Shown here piece by piece: positions 27,063 to 36,035 of a DNA stretch of 64,000 nt (position 1 is the stretch's first letter; each line of letters begins with the position of its first letter). Origin of the DNA: JAIOTG01 sp964644045 (GTDB taxonomy: Bacteria; Patescibacteriota; Patescibacteriia; Patescibacteriales; JAGXOH01); assembly GCA_964644045.1 (NCBI GenBank), contig CAZXUK010000003.1:8053-72052 (forward strand). Direction: 5' to 3'. The position numbers and the translations under genes are program-made. The notes beneath the pieces are model-generated. The model was not told where the DNA came from. It did no database searches and saw only the letters and a list, made by a program, of their open reading frames with translations.

Positions 27063-28007
27063 TTACGGTTTTTTAAATTTCTTTTTACCGGTAAAAATAT
27101 TATAGGCCTCTTGCGGAGAGTAGTCGTATAAAGAGACCGCGGAAACGGCATTGGCCATTCTGATGGCCTCGTCCAAAGGTCTTTGATAAATATTTCTGCC
27201 CGTGGCGTTTCCTCTGGCTCCGGATATTTTAATTTGGTCTGCCAAAAGTTCCAGAAATTTTTTGGGAGATTTTTTCGATCCCCCCACACAGATTACTTTG
27301 GTTCTGCCGGCGGCAGTCGTGACTTCTTGAAATTCTCTGGCCACCTCTTTTTGTTTGGGGAGGTTGTAAGGATAGTTGATCTTAACAAAATCCGCCCCCA
27401 GGGTAAGGCCCACCCCCGCTCCGCCGGCCAAAAGGTGGATATCGTTTTTTTCATCCTTGTCTTTCACCGCTTTACCTCGAGGATACATCCAGATTACAGA
27501 CAGTAGGCCATGTTTGTGAGCTTTGTAAATAATTCGGGCGGCTTGGCCGAACATGTCGGCTTCAAAAGCGCTGCCGATATAAACCGTATATCCCACTCCC
27601 ACGATATTCAGTCCGGAATTTTCTTTAAAGTTGTTAATAAAAGATATGGGGAGCCACCTGTTGCTAAAAGGATCTTGAAACCTCTCGGTCATTAAATTGG
27701 TTTTGGAGTTTATTTTTACAATGTAAGGTATGTCGGGATAATCCATTCCGTATCTGGTCAGCATTCCCACTTGGGTGGCAAAAGTTCCGATGTGAGCTTG
27801 GCTGGCTATCTTAAAATAATGCTCCGGATCAGCCGCTTCTTCGGGGATGTTTTTGCCCACAAAGTCGTCATTTAGATGTTCCACTTTTTGGTCTCCGGCA
27901 AACATCATCATTCTGCCCGTGCCTTGAGTGGCTATTTTATAGTTTTTTAGATATTCCTCCCGCTTGTTTTGGGGTACGGATAAAGGAACTTTAATGTCTA
28001 AGCTCAT
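27063..28007 (-). CDS. Class I fructose-bisphosphate aldolase, DhnA/FbaB-like
   Basis: This 314-residue TIM-barrel aldolase has the Schiff-base lysine in GADFVKINYP (about residue 212), GGSKKSP near 247 (a phosphate-binding loop) and GARGNATGRNIYQRP (about 270-284), which is the second phosphate site. It fits the archaeal-type/LsrF family, with fructose 1,6-bisphosphate cleavage as the likely reaction. Together with gpmI, divergently encoded 130 bp away, and the ferredoxin oxidoreductase at 36-41 kb, it outlines a glycolytic route. LsrF-like or DeoC-like specificity is an alternative. Confidence 0.85.
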   Translation of the reverse strand: MSLDIKVPLSVPQNKREEYLKNYKIATQGTGRMMMFAGDQKVEHLNDDFVGKNIPEEAADPEHYFKIASQAHIGTFATQVGMLTRYGMDYPDIPYIVKINSKTNLMTERFQDPFSNRWLPISFINNFKENSGLNIVGVGYTVYIGSAFEADMFGQAARIIYKAHKHGLLSVIWMYPRGKAVKDKDEKNDIHLLAGGAGVGLTLGADFVKINYPYNLPKQKEVAREFQEVTTAAGRTKVICVGGSKKSPKKFLELLADQIKISGARGNATGRNIYQRPLDEAIRMANAVSAVSLYDYSPQEAYNIFTGKKKFKKP

Positions 28008-28030
28008 ATTTTTAAAATTATTTTTAAAAT

Positions 28031-28059
28031 TTGATAATTATGATACAATATAATAATAT
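28031..28059 (+). promoter_or_regulatory. Candidate promoter for gpmI
   Basis: TTGATA (28031-28036) and TAATAT (28054-28059) are 17 bp apart in the divergent gap between the aldolase and gpmI, about 80 bp before the gpmI start. The gap is so AT-rich that the -10 assignment is uncertain; TATAAT also occurs at 28049. Confidence 0.4.
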
Positions 28060-28136
28060 ATTTACTTTTTGTTCGGAAAATAGCAAAATTAATTTATATT
28101 ATAACATAAAAAAAATTTTTTTAAAAATTATAAAGT

Positions 28137-29714
28137 ATGAAAAATAAACATAACCCCATAGTTTTGGTAATTTTAGACGGCTGGGGAGAGTGGCAGACTC
28201 AAAAAGGCAACCCCGTATTTAAAGCCGATTTGCCTGTTTATGATGAACTTAATAAGCATTATCCCAAAACTTTGTTGCAGGCCTCGGGCATGTCTGTGGG
28301 GCTTCCTTGGGGGGTAATGGGTAATTCAGAAGTGGGTCACCAAACCATGGGTAGCGGCCAGATTATTTATCAATTTTTACCCACTATTAATGCCGCTATC
28401 GGTAATAGTTCCATTTTTTCCAATGAGATTTTACTTCAAGCCGTGGAACAAGTAAGAAAAAATAATTCCAAACTCCATTTTTTGGGCTTGGTTAGTGACG
28501 GAGGAGTGCATTCCCATATAGATCACTTAATAGCTCTGTTATCTTTTGCCGAGGAACAAGGTTTGGAGCAGGTTTATATTCATGCCATAACCGATGGAAG
28601 AGATACCGAACCCCAAAGCGCTTTAAATTATTTAAATACCCTTCAACAAAGCATCAATGAGATCGGCATTGGTCAAATTGCCACTTTATCGGGAAGATAT
28701 TATACCATGGACAGAAACAATAATTGGGACCGGATTGAAAAATCTTTCTTGACTTTTACCGAAGGAAAAGGTATTAAAGAAAACAATTTTAAAGAGGCGG
28801 TAGAGAATCAATATAAGAAAGATATAACGGATGAGTATTTAGAGCCGGTGGTTTTGACAAACGAAAAAAATGAGCCCCGGGCATTGATCGAGGATAATGA
28901 TTCGGTGGTTTGTTTTAATTTTCGCAAGGATCGCTCCCGCCAGATAGCCAAGGCCTTTACTGTTAATAATTTTAAAGAATTTAAAGAAGCCACCCCCCCA
29001 AAAAATATTGAATTTATCGGATTTAATAAATACGAGGACGGTCTTCCCATGAAAGTGGTTTTTAAGCAACAAGAGATTACCACCAGGTTAGGTGAGATTT
29101 TATCAAAAAACGAAAAAAAGCAGCTTCGGATAGCCGAAACCGAAAAATACGCCCATGTTACTTATTTTTTTAACGGGGGCTTTGAAAAACCTTTTGAAGG
29201 AGAGGACAGAATAGTTATTTCTTCCAAAAATACGCCTTCTTACGCTGATAAACCGGCGATGAGCGCGCGGGAAGTTACGGAAAAGCTTTTGGAAAAAATA
29301 GACGAGGATAAATACGACTTTATTTTAGTTAATTATGCCAATCCGGATATGGTGGGCCATACGGGCGTTTTAGAGGCGGGGGTTAAATCTTTGGAATTTA
29401 CGGACGAGTGTTTGGGAGAGCTTATGAGCAAAGTGTTGGAAAAAGAGGGCAGTTTGTTAATTACGGCTGATCATGGCAATGTCGAAGAGATGGTTAATTT
29501 ATATTCCGGAGAGCCGGATACCGAACACTCCACCAACCCTGTGCCTTGTTGGCTGGTTACCCCTAATAATTATAGAGAAAAAAATATGGGCCCGGAAGAA
29601 GAAATGAAAGTAGGAGGAATGTTGGTTGATATCGCTCCCACTATATTGGATTTTTTTGATATCGCCCCCCCGGAAGGAATGGTGGGACGCAGTTTAAGGG
29701 AAATTTTGAAATAA
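28137..29714 (+). CDS. gpmI: 2,3-bisphosphoglycerate-independent phosphoglycerate mutase
   Basis: This 525-residue enzyme interconverts 3- and 2-phosphoglycerate using two manganese ions. It has the N-terminal metal site VILDGWG (residues 11-17), the phosphoserine nucleophile in GNSEVGH (about 62-68), DGGVHSH (about 122-128), DGRDT and the C-terminal ADHGNVEEM metal site (about 443-451). Length and motif order are complete. It starts after an AT-rich leader and is followed within 30 bp by murJ. Confidence 0.97.
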   Translation: MKNKHNPIVLVILDGWGEWQTQKGNPVFKADLPVYDELNKHYPKTLLQASGMSVGLPWGVMGNSEVGHQTMGSGQIIYQFLPTINAAIGNSSIFSNEILLQAVEQVRKNNSKLHFLGLVSDGGVHSHIDHLIALLSFAEEQGLEQVYIHAITDGRDTEPQSALNYLNTLQQSINEIGIGQIATLSGRYYTMDRNNNWDRIEKSFLTFTEGKGIKENNFKEAVENQYKKDITDEYLEPVVLTNEKNEPRALIEDNDSVVCFNFRKDRSRQIAKAFTVNNFKEFKEATPPKNIEFIGFNKYEDGLPMKVVFKQQEITTRLGEILSKNEKKQLRIAETEKYAHVTYFFNGGFEKPFEGEDRIVISSKNTPSYADKPAMSAREVTEKLLEKIDEDKYDFILVNYANPDMVGHTGVLEAGVKSLEFTDECLGELMSKVLEKEGSLLITADHGNVEEMVNLYSGEPDTEHSTNPVPCWLVTPNNYREKNMGPEEEMKVGGMLVDIAPTILDFFDIAPPEGMVGRSLREILK

Positions 29715-29741
29715 TGGTTAAATTTGTTTTTAGAAAAATCT

Positions 29742-31385
29742 ATGATCAGGAGATTGTTTACTAAAAAAATAGACAGTATTACTATTGCGGCCACTTTGGT
29801 GGCCTTTTCTTCTTTAGCCAGTCGTTTTTTGGGAATTTTTCGGGACAGGATTTTGGCCGGTGAATTCGGTGCCGGCAACACATTGGATGTTTATTATGCC
29901 GCTTTTCGGGTTCCGGATTTAATTTTTAATTTGCTGGTAATGGGAGCTTTGACAGCCGGCTTTATTCCCATTTTAACTTTTTTAATTAAGGATTCGGGGT
30001 GCGGTAAAATTTTTTCTTTCAAGGAGTCTCCCAATAAAGAGGCCTGGTATCTGGTAAACAATCTCTTGAATATTCTTTTGTTGACCTTGATGGTTTTGTC
30101 TTTTTTGGGAGTTGTTTTTGCTCCTTATTTGGTTGATTTAATAGCCCCCGGATTTGGACCGGAAAAACAATCCCTAACAGTCGGTTTAACCCGTATAATG
30201 TTTTTATCTCCGATTTTTTTGGGCATCTCCAGTATTTTGGGAGGAATTTTACAGTCTTTTAAAAGATTTTTTGTTTATTCTTTGGCACCCATTTTTTATA
30301 ATTTGGGAATTATTATCGGCGCTTTGTATTTGGTTCCTTTTTTGGGAATTTACGGCCTGGCTTGGGGAGTGGCTTTGGGAGCTTTTTTGCATATGGCGGT
30401 TCAGCTTCCGGTAGCTTTAAAATTAGGGTATCGCTATAGACCGGTTTTTAATTTAAAGAGTAAAAACTTGGTAAAGATAGGAAAGATGATGATCCCCCGG
30501 ACCATGACTTTAGCCATTTCTCAAATTAATTTGTTGGTTATAACCATTTTTGCCTCCACCTTGGCCAGCGGATCTTTGTCGGTTTTTAATTTCGCCAATA
30601 ATTTACAATCCTTTCCGGTGGGGGTTTTCGGCATTTCCTTTGCTATCGCCGCTTTTCCCACTATGTCTCAAGTGGCCTTTAGCAAAGAAAAATTAAGAGT
30701 CAATCTTTCTCAAACTGTTAGAAAAATTCTTTTTTTTATTGTTCCCGCCACGGTTTTGCTCATAACTCTGCGGGCTCAAATTGTCCGGGTTGTTTTGGGA
30801 ACCGGTCTTTTTGATTGGCAGGATACGATTTTAACTTTACAAACCCTCGGATTTTTTGCTTTTAGTTTGTTTGCTCAGGCCTTAATTCCTCTTTTAATTC
30901 GAGTTTTTTATGCTCGGCAGACCGCCAAGGTTCCTTTTTTTATCGGTTTATTCGCCGCTTTGGTAAATGTGATTTCTGTTTGGTGGTTTTCCAAGATTTT
31001 AGGTGTAGCCGGTTTGGCCTTAGGTTTTTCTTTGGCCAATATTGTTAATTTTGTTTTATTATGGTTGACGCTACACATGAAATTAAACGGTTTAGAAGAG
31101 GAAAGAATTTTATTATCCGCTGTTAAATTTTCTCTGGGAGCTTTGGCCTGCGGATTTACAGTGCAGTTTACTAAAAGTTTGGTGGCTCCCTGGGTGGAGA
31201 TGACCAAATTTTGGGGAATTTTGACACAGGGCTTGATAGCTGGTATATTAGGTTTTTCGGTCTATTTGTTGATTTGTTATTTGCTTAGAAGTGAGGAATT
31301 ATTTCAGCTTTGGAGGACATTTCGAAAAAGGTTTCCCTGGAAAAAAATAGAAACCGGAGACCAGGGAGAGGCCAGGGGAATATAA
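29742..31385 (+). CDS. murJ: Lipid II flippase MurJ
   Basis: The 547-residue membrane protein has the MVF/MurJ start (AATLVAFSSLASRFLGIFRDRILAGEFGAG, about residues 13-42) and about 14 hydrophobic segments, with an amphipathic linker and the pattern VFNFANNLQSFPVGVFGISFAIAAFP near 285-310. MurJ moves lipid II across the membrane for peptidoglycan assembly, linking this gene to PBP2, the Mur ligase and the Fem-like gene. I use the ATG at 29742 instead of the upstream TTG at 29724. The stop TAA begins a heptad array. Confidence 0.94.
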   Translation: MIRRLFTKKIDSITIAATLVAFSSLASRFLGIFRDRILAGEFGAGNTLDVYYAAFRVPDLIFNLLVMGALTAGFIPILTFLIKDSGCGKIFSFKESPNKEAWYLVNNLLNILLLTLMVLSFLGVVFAPYLVDLIAPGFGPEKQSLTVGLTRIMFLSPIFLGISSILGGILQSFKRFFVYSLAPIFYNLGIIIGALYLVPFLGIYGLAWGVALGAFLHMAVQLPVALKLGYRYRPVFNLKSKNLVKIGKMMIPRTMTLAISQINLLVITIFASTLASGSLSVFNFANNLQSFPVGVFGISFAIAAFPTMSQVAFSKEKLRVNLSQTVRKILFFIVPATVLLITLRAQIVRVVLGTGLFDWQDTILTLQTLGFFAFSLFAQALIPLLIRVFYARQTAKVPFFIGLFAALVNVISVWWFSKILGVAGLALGFSLANIVNFVLLWLTLHMKLNGLEEERILLSAVKFSLGALACGFTVQFTKSLVAPWVEMTKFWGILTQGLIAGILGFSVYLLICYLLRSEELFQLWRTFRKRFPWKKIETGDQGEARGI

Positions 31386-31424
31386 TCGAGTAATTCGTAA
31401 TTTGTGATCCGAGAATATTTAGAG
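31383..31424 (+). repeat. Heptad array TAATTYG type beginning on the murJ stop codon
   Basis: TAAT occurs at 31383, 31391 and 31398, then TGATCCG and AGAATAT follow in a 7-bp step (first step 8). It fills most of the gap to lepA. Confidence 0.7.
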
Positions 31425-31439
31425 TAAAAGTTTATTTTT

Positions 31440-33230
31440 ATGGACAACAAAATCAGAAATTTTTCCATTATAGCGCACATTGACCATGGCAAATCGACTT
31501 TAGCTGATAGGATGCTGGAGCTAACCAAAACAATAGAAGACAGGAAAATGAAAGATCAGATTTTGGACAGAATGGACCTGGAGAGAGAGCGGGGGATTAC
31601 TATCAAATTGCAACCCGTGACCATGAAATATCAGGATTATATTTTTAATTTAATAGATACTCCCGGCCATGTGGATTTTAGCTATGAGGTTTCCCGGAGT
31701 TTGGCCGCCGTGGAAAGTGTGCTTTTGTTAGTGGATGCCACTCAGGGAATTCAGGCCCAAACTTTGGCTAATTTATATCTGGCCCTGGAGCAAGATTTAG
31801 CGATAATTCCCGTGATCAATAAAATTGATTTACCCGCCGCTCAAGTGGAAAAAGCGGAAAAAGAAATTTTGGATTTATTGGGTTGCAGTTTTGAGGAAAT
31901 AGTTAAAACTTCGGCTAAGACAGGCGAAGGAGTGGAAGAACTTTTAAAAACCATAATCAAAAAAACTCCCCCTCCTTATAAGGAAGAGAAAAAAGATCAT
32001 CCTTTGCGGGCCCTGATCTTTGATTCCAATTATGATGCTTACAAAGGGGTGGTCGCTTATGTGCGTATAGTGGAGGGTCAAATACAAAAGGGAGAGAAAA
32101 TTTATTTAATGGCTACCGGCGCTCAAAGCGAAGCGGGAGAAGTGGGGATATTTAGCCCCGACTATAAGTCAACCGGAGAGCTAAAAGCGGGGGAGATAGG
32201 TTATATTACTACCGGTTTTAAAGAAATCAGCGAATGCCGGGTGGGGGATACTATTACCTTATTCAAAGAAAAAGAAGAAGTAAGCGCTCTTAAGGGGTAC
32301 CGGGAAGCCAAGCCCATGGTTTTTGCCGGCGTTTTTCCCCAGGAGGGAAGTGAAATTAACGATTTAAGGGAAGCTATGGACAGATTAAAATTGAATGACG
32401 CTTCTTTGGTTTATGAAAATGAGCATTCCGAGGCCTTGGGATTCGGTTTTCGTTGCGGATTTTTAGGGGTGCTTCATTTAGAGATAATAGTGGAACGACT
32501 CAGAAGAGAGTATGGTTTGGAATTGGTGGTAACAGTCCCCAGTGTAGCTTACAAGGTTTATAAGAAAAACGGAGAAGAACTAAGGGTAAGAACTCCCCAA
32601 AAATTGCCTGAGCCCGGAGAAACGGAAAGAATAGAAGAACCCTGGGTAAAATTGGATATTATTACCCCGGAGGATTATTTGGGAAAAATAATGGAGTTGG
32701 TAAAAGAGAGAAGAGGAATTTATAAAAATACCGAATATATAGAGAGTGGCCGGGCTATACTTTATTATGAAATTCCCTTGTCTTCAATTTTAACCGATTT
32801 TTATGACAAGATGAAAAGTTTAAGTTCGGGCTTTGCCTCAATTAATTATGATTATTTGGAATATCGCGAAGCGGATGTGGTAAAATTGGACATATTAGTA
32901 GCGGAAAAGGAAGAGGAGGCCTTGGCCACTATAGTTTATCGGGATGAGGCCTATCAGAAGGGCAAGGAGATCGTTAAAATTTTAAAAGAAACCCTCCCCA
33001 GGCAAATGTTTGTTTTAAAATTGCAAGCGGCCGTGGGAGGAAAAATAGTGGCAGCCGAACGTTTATCCGCGCAAAGAAAAGATGTTACCGCCAAGCTTTA
33101 TGGAGGAGATGTCAGCCGTAAGCGTAAATTATTGGATAAACAAAAAAAAGGAAAAAAGAAGATGATGTCCTCGGGCAAGGGAAAGGTGGATATCCCTCCG
33201 GATACATTCGTTAAAATATTAAGAAAATAG
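31440..33230 (+). CDS. lepA: Elongation factor 4 (LepA)
   Basis: This 596-residue translational GTPase has the G1 region AHIDHGKSTLADR (residues 11-23), the G2 stretch ERGITIK, the G3 DTPGHVDF and G4 NKIDLP, followed by domains 2, 3 and 5 and the LepA-specific C-terminal domain (about 485-596) with basic SAQRKDVTAKLYGGDVSRKRKLL. It remobilises stalled ribosomes. The stop TAG starts a 9-bp word array. Confidence 0.98.
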   Translation: MDNKIRNFSIIAHIDHGKSTLADRMLELTKTIEDRKMKDQILDRMDLERERGITIKLQPVTMKYQDYIFNLIDTPGHVDFSYEVSRSLAAVESVLLLVDATQGIQAQTLANLYLALEQDLAIIPVINKIDLPAAQVEKAEKEILDLLGCSFEEIVKTSAKTGEGVEELLKTIIKKTPPPYKEEKKDHPLRALIFDSNYDAYKGVVAYVRIVEGQIQKGEKIYLMATGAQSEAGEVGIFSPDYKSTGELKAGEIGYITTGFKEISECRVGDTITLFKEKEEVSALKGYREAKPMVFAGVFPQEGSEINDLREAMDRLKLNDASLVYENEHSEALGFGFRCGFLGVLHLEIIVERLRREYGLELVVTVPSVAYKVYKKNGEELRVRTPQKLPEPGETERIEEPWVKLDIITPEDYLGKIMELVKERRGIYKNTEYIESGRAILYYEIPLSSILTDFYDKMKSLSSGFASINYDYLEYREADVVKLDILVAEKEEEALATIVYRDEAYQKGKEIVKILKETLPRQMFVLKLQAAVGGKIVAAERLSAQRKDVTAKLYGGDVSRKRKLLDKQKKGKKKMMSSGKGKVDIPPDTFVKILRK

Positions 33231-33437
33231 GTATAAAAAGTAAAATAAGTAAAATAAGTAAAATAAGTATAAAAATTATGAGTAAGAAAAAATTTAGGAT
33301 TAAGAAGAAACATTTAAAGAAAGTAGGTTGGCTGATTTTGTCTATTATAGTTATCTTTAGTATGGTTTTCTGGACCCTGAGTTTCGCTTTTTATTAATGG
33401 CAAATAAGTATAAGATGTAAAATAAGTAAAATAAGTT
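33228..33437 (+). repeat. 9-bp word arrays either side of a small membrane-peptide gene
   Basis: TAAAATAAG/TATAAAAAG units run from the lepA stop (33228) to 33274 and resume at 33402-33437 after the 39-codon ORF. The orientation is the same as in the array at 14.0-14.4 kb. Confidence 0.88.
33278..33397 (+). CDS. 39-residue single-pass membrane protein
   Basis: The short ORF encodes a very basic N-terminus (about 15 residues rich in K and R) followed by one hydrophobic helix (about residues 17-38, VGWLILSIIVIFSMVFWTLS) and an FAFY end. This layout (N-terminus in the cytoplasm, one helix) is that of real small membrane proteins, and the coding stretch is free of the repeat words that surround it on both sides. 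I do not know its function; small proteins of this design recur beside other genes in candidate phyla. Confidence 0.6.
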   Translation: MSKKKFRIKKKHLKKVGWLILSIIVIFSMVFWTLSFAFY

Positions 33438-33467
33438 TTATTTTTATTCATTTTGCATGTGGTTTTT

Positions 33468-35162
33468 ATGACTCAATCGCGGAAGTGGCAAACATATCCT
33501 CAAGCACCCGCTGATTTTTTGGGTAAAAAAAGCGGTCTGGAACGCTTGCTCGGGCAACTTCTTTATAACCGCGGTTTTAAAACCGCGGAAGAGATTGAAA
33601 ATTTTCTGAGAGCTGACGAAAAACCTCTTCATGATCCTTTTATTTTTCAGGATATGGGAAAGGCGGTAGAGGTTATCATAAAACATATAAAAGCGGGTAA
33701 GAAAATATTTATTTACGGAGATTATGACGCGGACGGGATCACTTCTTCCGTTCTTTTATATGATCTTTTTTCTATTTTTAAAACAGACCCCGGCGTGTAT
33801 ATGCCGGACCGGGTGAGTGAAGGTTACGGTTTGAATAAGGGAGCGGTAGACAAAATGGTTGAAGAGGGGGCTTCTTTGATTATAACCGTGGACACCGGAA
33901 TAAGAAACAAGGAAGAAGTGGATTATGCTCGCAAACAAGGAACAGAGGTTATTGTAACCGATCATCATACTCCTCCGGAAAAAAAAGAGGATTTACCCGA
34001 CTGTTTAATTGTTGATCCGGTGTTGAAGCGGGAGGAATATCCTTGTAAGAAATTGGCCGGAGTGGGGGTGGCTTACAAGTTGGCCCAGGCCTTGGTTTCC
34101 GAATCAACTTTGGAAGAAAATAAAAAGAAAATATTGCAAGAGAGGTTGCTGGATCTGGTGGCCATAGGCACAGTAGCTGATTGCGTGGAGCTTACCGGGG
34201 AGAACAGGATTTTGGTAAAAAGGGGCTTAAAAGTTTTGAATCATACCGGAAGAGTCGGCTTGCAGGAACTTATAAATTCTACCGGTCTAAAGGATAAAAT
34301 AGATTCTTGGAATATCGGTTTTCAGATAGCCCCCCGGATCAACGCTTCCAGTCGTATGGACCATGCCGCCCGCGCTTTTTATCTTTTGATAAGCCGAGAC
34401 AGGAGCGAGGCCAAGGAAAAGGCCGGAGATTTAAATGAAAAAAACAGCTCTCGGCAGAGAGAAACCGAGAAAGCTTTGGCCGAGGCCTTGGAGCAAGCGG
34501 GTGAAGAAAAGAGTGAAATAATTATAACCGTAAGTAAGAATAAAAATCCTTGGCCGGAAGGGATTATCGGCTTGGTGGCCGGCCGCCTGAATTCTCTTTA
34601 TTATCGGCCGGCATTAGCTATTACCCGGTCCGGGGGAGAGCTAAAGGGTTCGGGTCGGAGCATAGAGGAATTTAATTTGGTTAAAGCTCTGGAAGAGACC
34701 AAGGATCTGCTCAGTAATTACGGAGGCCATCCGGCTGCCTGCGGTTTTAGTTTGGAAGAAAAAAATTTGGATAAGTTTTTTAAAAAAATCAGGGATTATG
34801 CCCACCAAAAGTTGCGAAAAACGGAATTATTGCCTAAGATAAAAATAGACGCGGAATTGGATATGAAGGAAATAGATGGGGATCTGTTTAATTCTTTGGA
34901 AAAATTAGCTCCTTTCGGAGAAGGAAACCCCAAGCCGGTTTTCTTGAGTCGGGGCGCGCAAATCAGGGATATGATCAGAATGGGCAAGAAAGGAGAGCAT
35001 ATTAAATTTCGATTTAATGGCATTTGGGGTATTTTTTTCGGGCAGTCTGAAAATTGTTCCCATTTTAAAATAGGAGACAAGGCGGATATTGTGTATTATT
35101 TGGATATGAATAATTTTAACGGTAAAAGCGAGGTGCAACTAAAAATAATTGATATCAGTTAG
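33468..35162 (+). CDS. recJ: Single-stranded-DNA exonuclease RecJ
   Basis: This 564-residue DHH-family nuclease has the first metal motif GDYDADG (around residues 84-90), the DHH motif TDHHTPP (about 165-171), a later VGVAYKLAQAL and GTVADCVELTGENR, then the DHHA1 domain with GRSIEEFNL and GGHPAACGFS, and an OB domain containing PFGEGNPKP. It degrades single-stranded DNA 5' to 3' in repair and recombination. I use the ATG at 33468 because the upstream in-frame TTG adds only five non-conserved residues. The stop TAG starts a heptad-like array. Confidence 0.96.
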   Translation: MTQSRKWQTYPQAPADFLGKKSGLERLLGQLLYNRGFKTAEEIENFLRADEKPLHDPFIFQDMGKAVEVIIKHIKAGKKIFIYGDYDADGITSSVLLYDLFSIFKTDPGVYMPDRVSEGYGLNKGAVDKMVEEGASLIITVDTGIRNKEEVDYARKQGTEVIVTDHHTPPEKKEDLPDCLIVDPVLKREEYPCKKLAGVGVAYKLAQALVSESTLEENKKKILQERLLDLVAIGTVADCVELTGENRILVKRGLKVLNHTGRVGLQELINSTGLKDKIDSWNIGFQIAPRINASSRMDHAARAFYLLISRDRSEAKEKAGDLNEKNSSRQRETEKALAEALEQAGEEKSEIIITVSKNKNPWPEGIIGLVAGRLNSLYYRPALAITRSGGELKGSGRSIEEFNLVKALEETKDLLSNYGGHPAACGFSLEEKNLDKFFKKIRDYAHQKLRKTELLPKIKIDAELDMKEIDGDLFNSLEKLAPFGEGNPKPVFLSRGAQIRDMIRMGKKGEHIKFRFNGIWGIFFGQSENCSHFKIGDKADIVYYLDMNNFNGKSEVQLKIIDIS

Positions 35163-35270
35163 CTAATTACGAATTCACTAATCTAATTACGAATTGCACA
35201 AATAATTATGACTAAGAATAAAAGAAGAATTCATTCGTGTTATTTGTGAGGAAATTTGTGAATTTGTAAT
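35160..35270 (+). repeat. Degenerate array of TAATTAC/GAATTCA words after recJ
   Basis: From the recJ stop codon the gap holds TAATTAC-GAATTCA at 35164-35177 and TAATTAC-GAATTGC at 35184-35197, then ATTTGTGA/AATTTGT words up to the RNase HI start. Spacing is mostly 7 bp, with one step of 6. Confidence 0.65.
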
Positions 35271-35277
35271 CAATTTT

Positions 35278-35679
35278 ATGAAATTAAAGGTTTATACAGA
35301 CGGAGGGGCCCGGGGTAATCCCGGTCCGGCCGCCATCGGAGCGATAGCTTATGACTTTGAGGGTCGCGAGGTTTTTCGGATTTCCGAGTATATCGGAGAG
35401 GCAACCAATAATCAGGCGGAATATAAAGCTCTTTTGAAGGCCATGGAAAAAGTCAGGGCTTTGGAAACGGAAGAGGCGGAATTTTTTTTGGATAGCGAAT
35501 TAATTGTTAAACAATTGAACAGGGAATATAAGGTTAAGAACAAGGAGTTACAACCCTTGTTTGTAAAGATTTATAATTATTCCTTGGATTTTAAAAAAAT
35601 CGGTTTTAAGCATATTCGGCGGGAAAACAATAAAGAAGCCGATAGCTTGGTTAACCGGGCCCTGGATTCAAGGAATTAA
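35278..35679 (+). CDS. rnhA: Ribonuclease HI
   Basis: The 133-residue protein has the RNase H carboxylates: D7 in YTDGGARGNPGPA, E47 in NNQAEYKAL, D69 in FLDSELIV and a final D near 124 in NNKEADSLVN. It cleaves the RNA of RNA-DNA hybrids. It is the short, archaeal/Bacillus-like type without the basic handle of E. coli RNase HI, and lacks an N-terminal hybrid-binding domain. Confidence 0.95.
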   Translation: MKLKVYTDGGARGNPGPAAIGAIAYDFEGREVFRISEYIGEATNNQAEYKALLKAMEKVRALETEEAEFFLDSELIVKQLNREYKVKNKELQPLFVKIYNYSLDFKKIGFKHIRRENNKEADSLVNRALDSRN

Positions 35680-35697
35680 ATTTGTTCTTTTAAAAAG

Positions 35698-35705
35698 AAA
35701 GGAGG
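35698..35705 (+). promoter_or_regulatory. Strong Shine-Dalgarno sequence (AAAGGAGG)
   Basis: This near-perfect ribosome binding site is 4 bases before the ATG at 35710. It stands out because nearly all long genes in the window start without one. Confidence 0.85.
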
Positions 35706-35709
35706 ATAT

Positions 35710-35973
35710 ATGTGTCGCCTTTTAATTACGGATGAAGTAGCCCAGAAAGTAATTCCTTTTATAAAAGATAAAAAGATGGATCCCAAACTTTGGGTGGAAT
35801 TAAAGACATTGGAGATCTTTAAGCGTTATGAAGTTGAACAGGGTGATTTAACAGATATTTATTTTAGAAAAGGCAAATTGATCATAAACACCGAATCGAG
35901 TTTATTAATAACCGATTTGGATTTTCTAAGGGCCAAGGTGTATCGGAATCACAATTTAAAGCTTTTACCTTAG
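35710..35973 (+). CDS. 87-residue protein of unknown function with strong RBS
   Basis: I do not recognise the family. The protein is soluble, with no signal or membrane helix, and has mixed helix and strand pattern (MCRLLITDEVAQKVIPFIKD start, YFRKGKLIINTESSLL strand region, NHNLKLLP end). A perfect Shine-Dalgarno sequence precedes it and an intrinsic terminator follows within 15 bp, so it is a monocistronic or last-in-unit gene with efficient translation. The same RBS type marks the two zinc-ribbon genes at 42.7-43.2 kb. Confidence 0.65.
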   Translation: MCRLLITDEVAQKVIPFIKDKKMDPKLWVELKTLEIFKRYEVEQGDLTDIYFRKGKLIINTESSLLITDLDFLRAKVYRNHNLKLLP

Positions 35974-35987
35974 CTTAGAGTTAAAAC

Positions 35988-36017
35988 AAAACGAACCGCC
36001 TAAACGGTTCGTTTTTT
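35988..36017. terminator. Bidirectional terminator between convergent genes
   Basis: AAAACGAACCG (35988-35998) pairs with CGGTTCGTTTT (36005-36015) around a 6-base loop, with T runs on the plus strand and A-rich sequence upstream. It ends the 35710 gene and, in the other direction, the por operon. Confidence 0.92.
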
Positions 36018-36035
36018 AATGTTTTAATCCGGGGT

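Noticed and set aside
29724..29741. TTG start for murJ, and likewise the TTG at 33453 for recJ and 41675 for the DsbA-like gene
   Set aside because: An ATG a few codons downstream gives the conserved start with the usual AT-rich leader.
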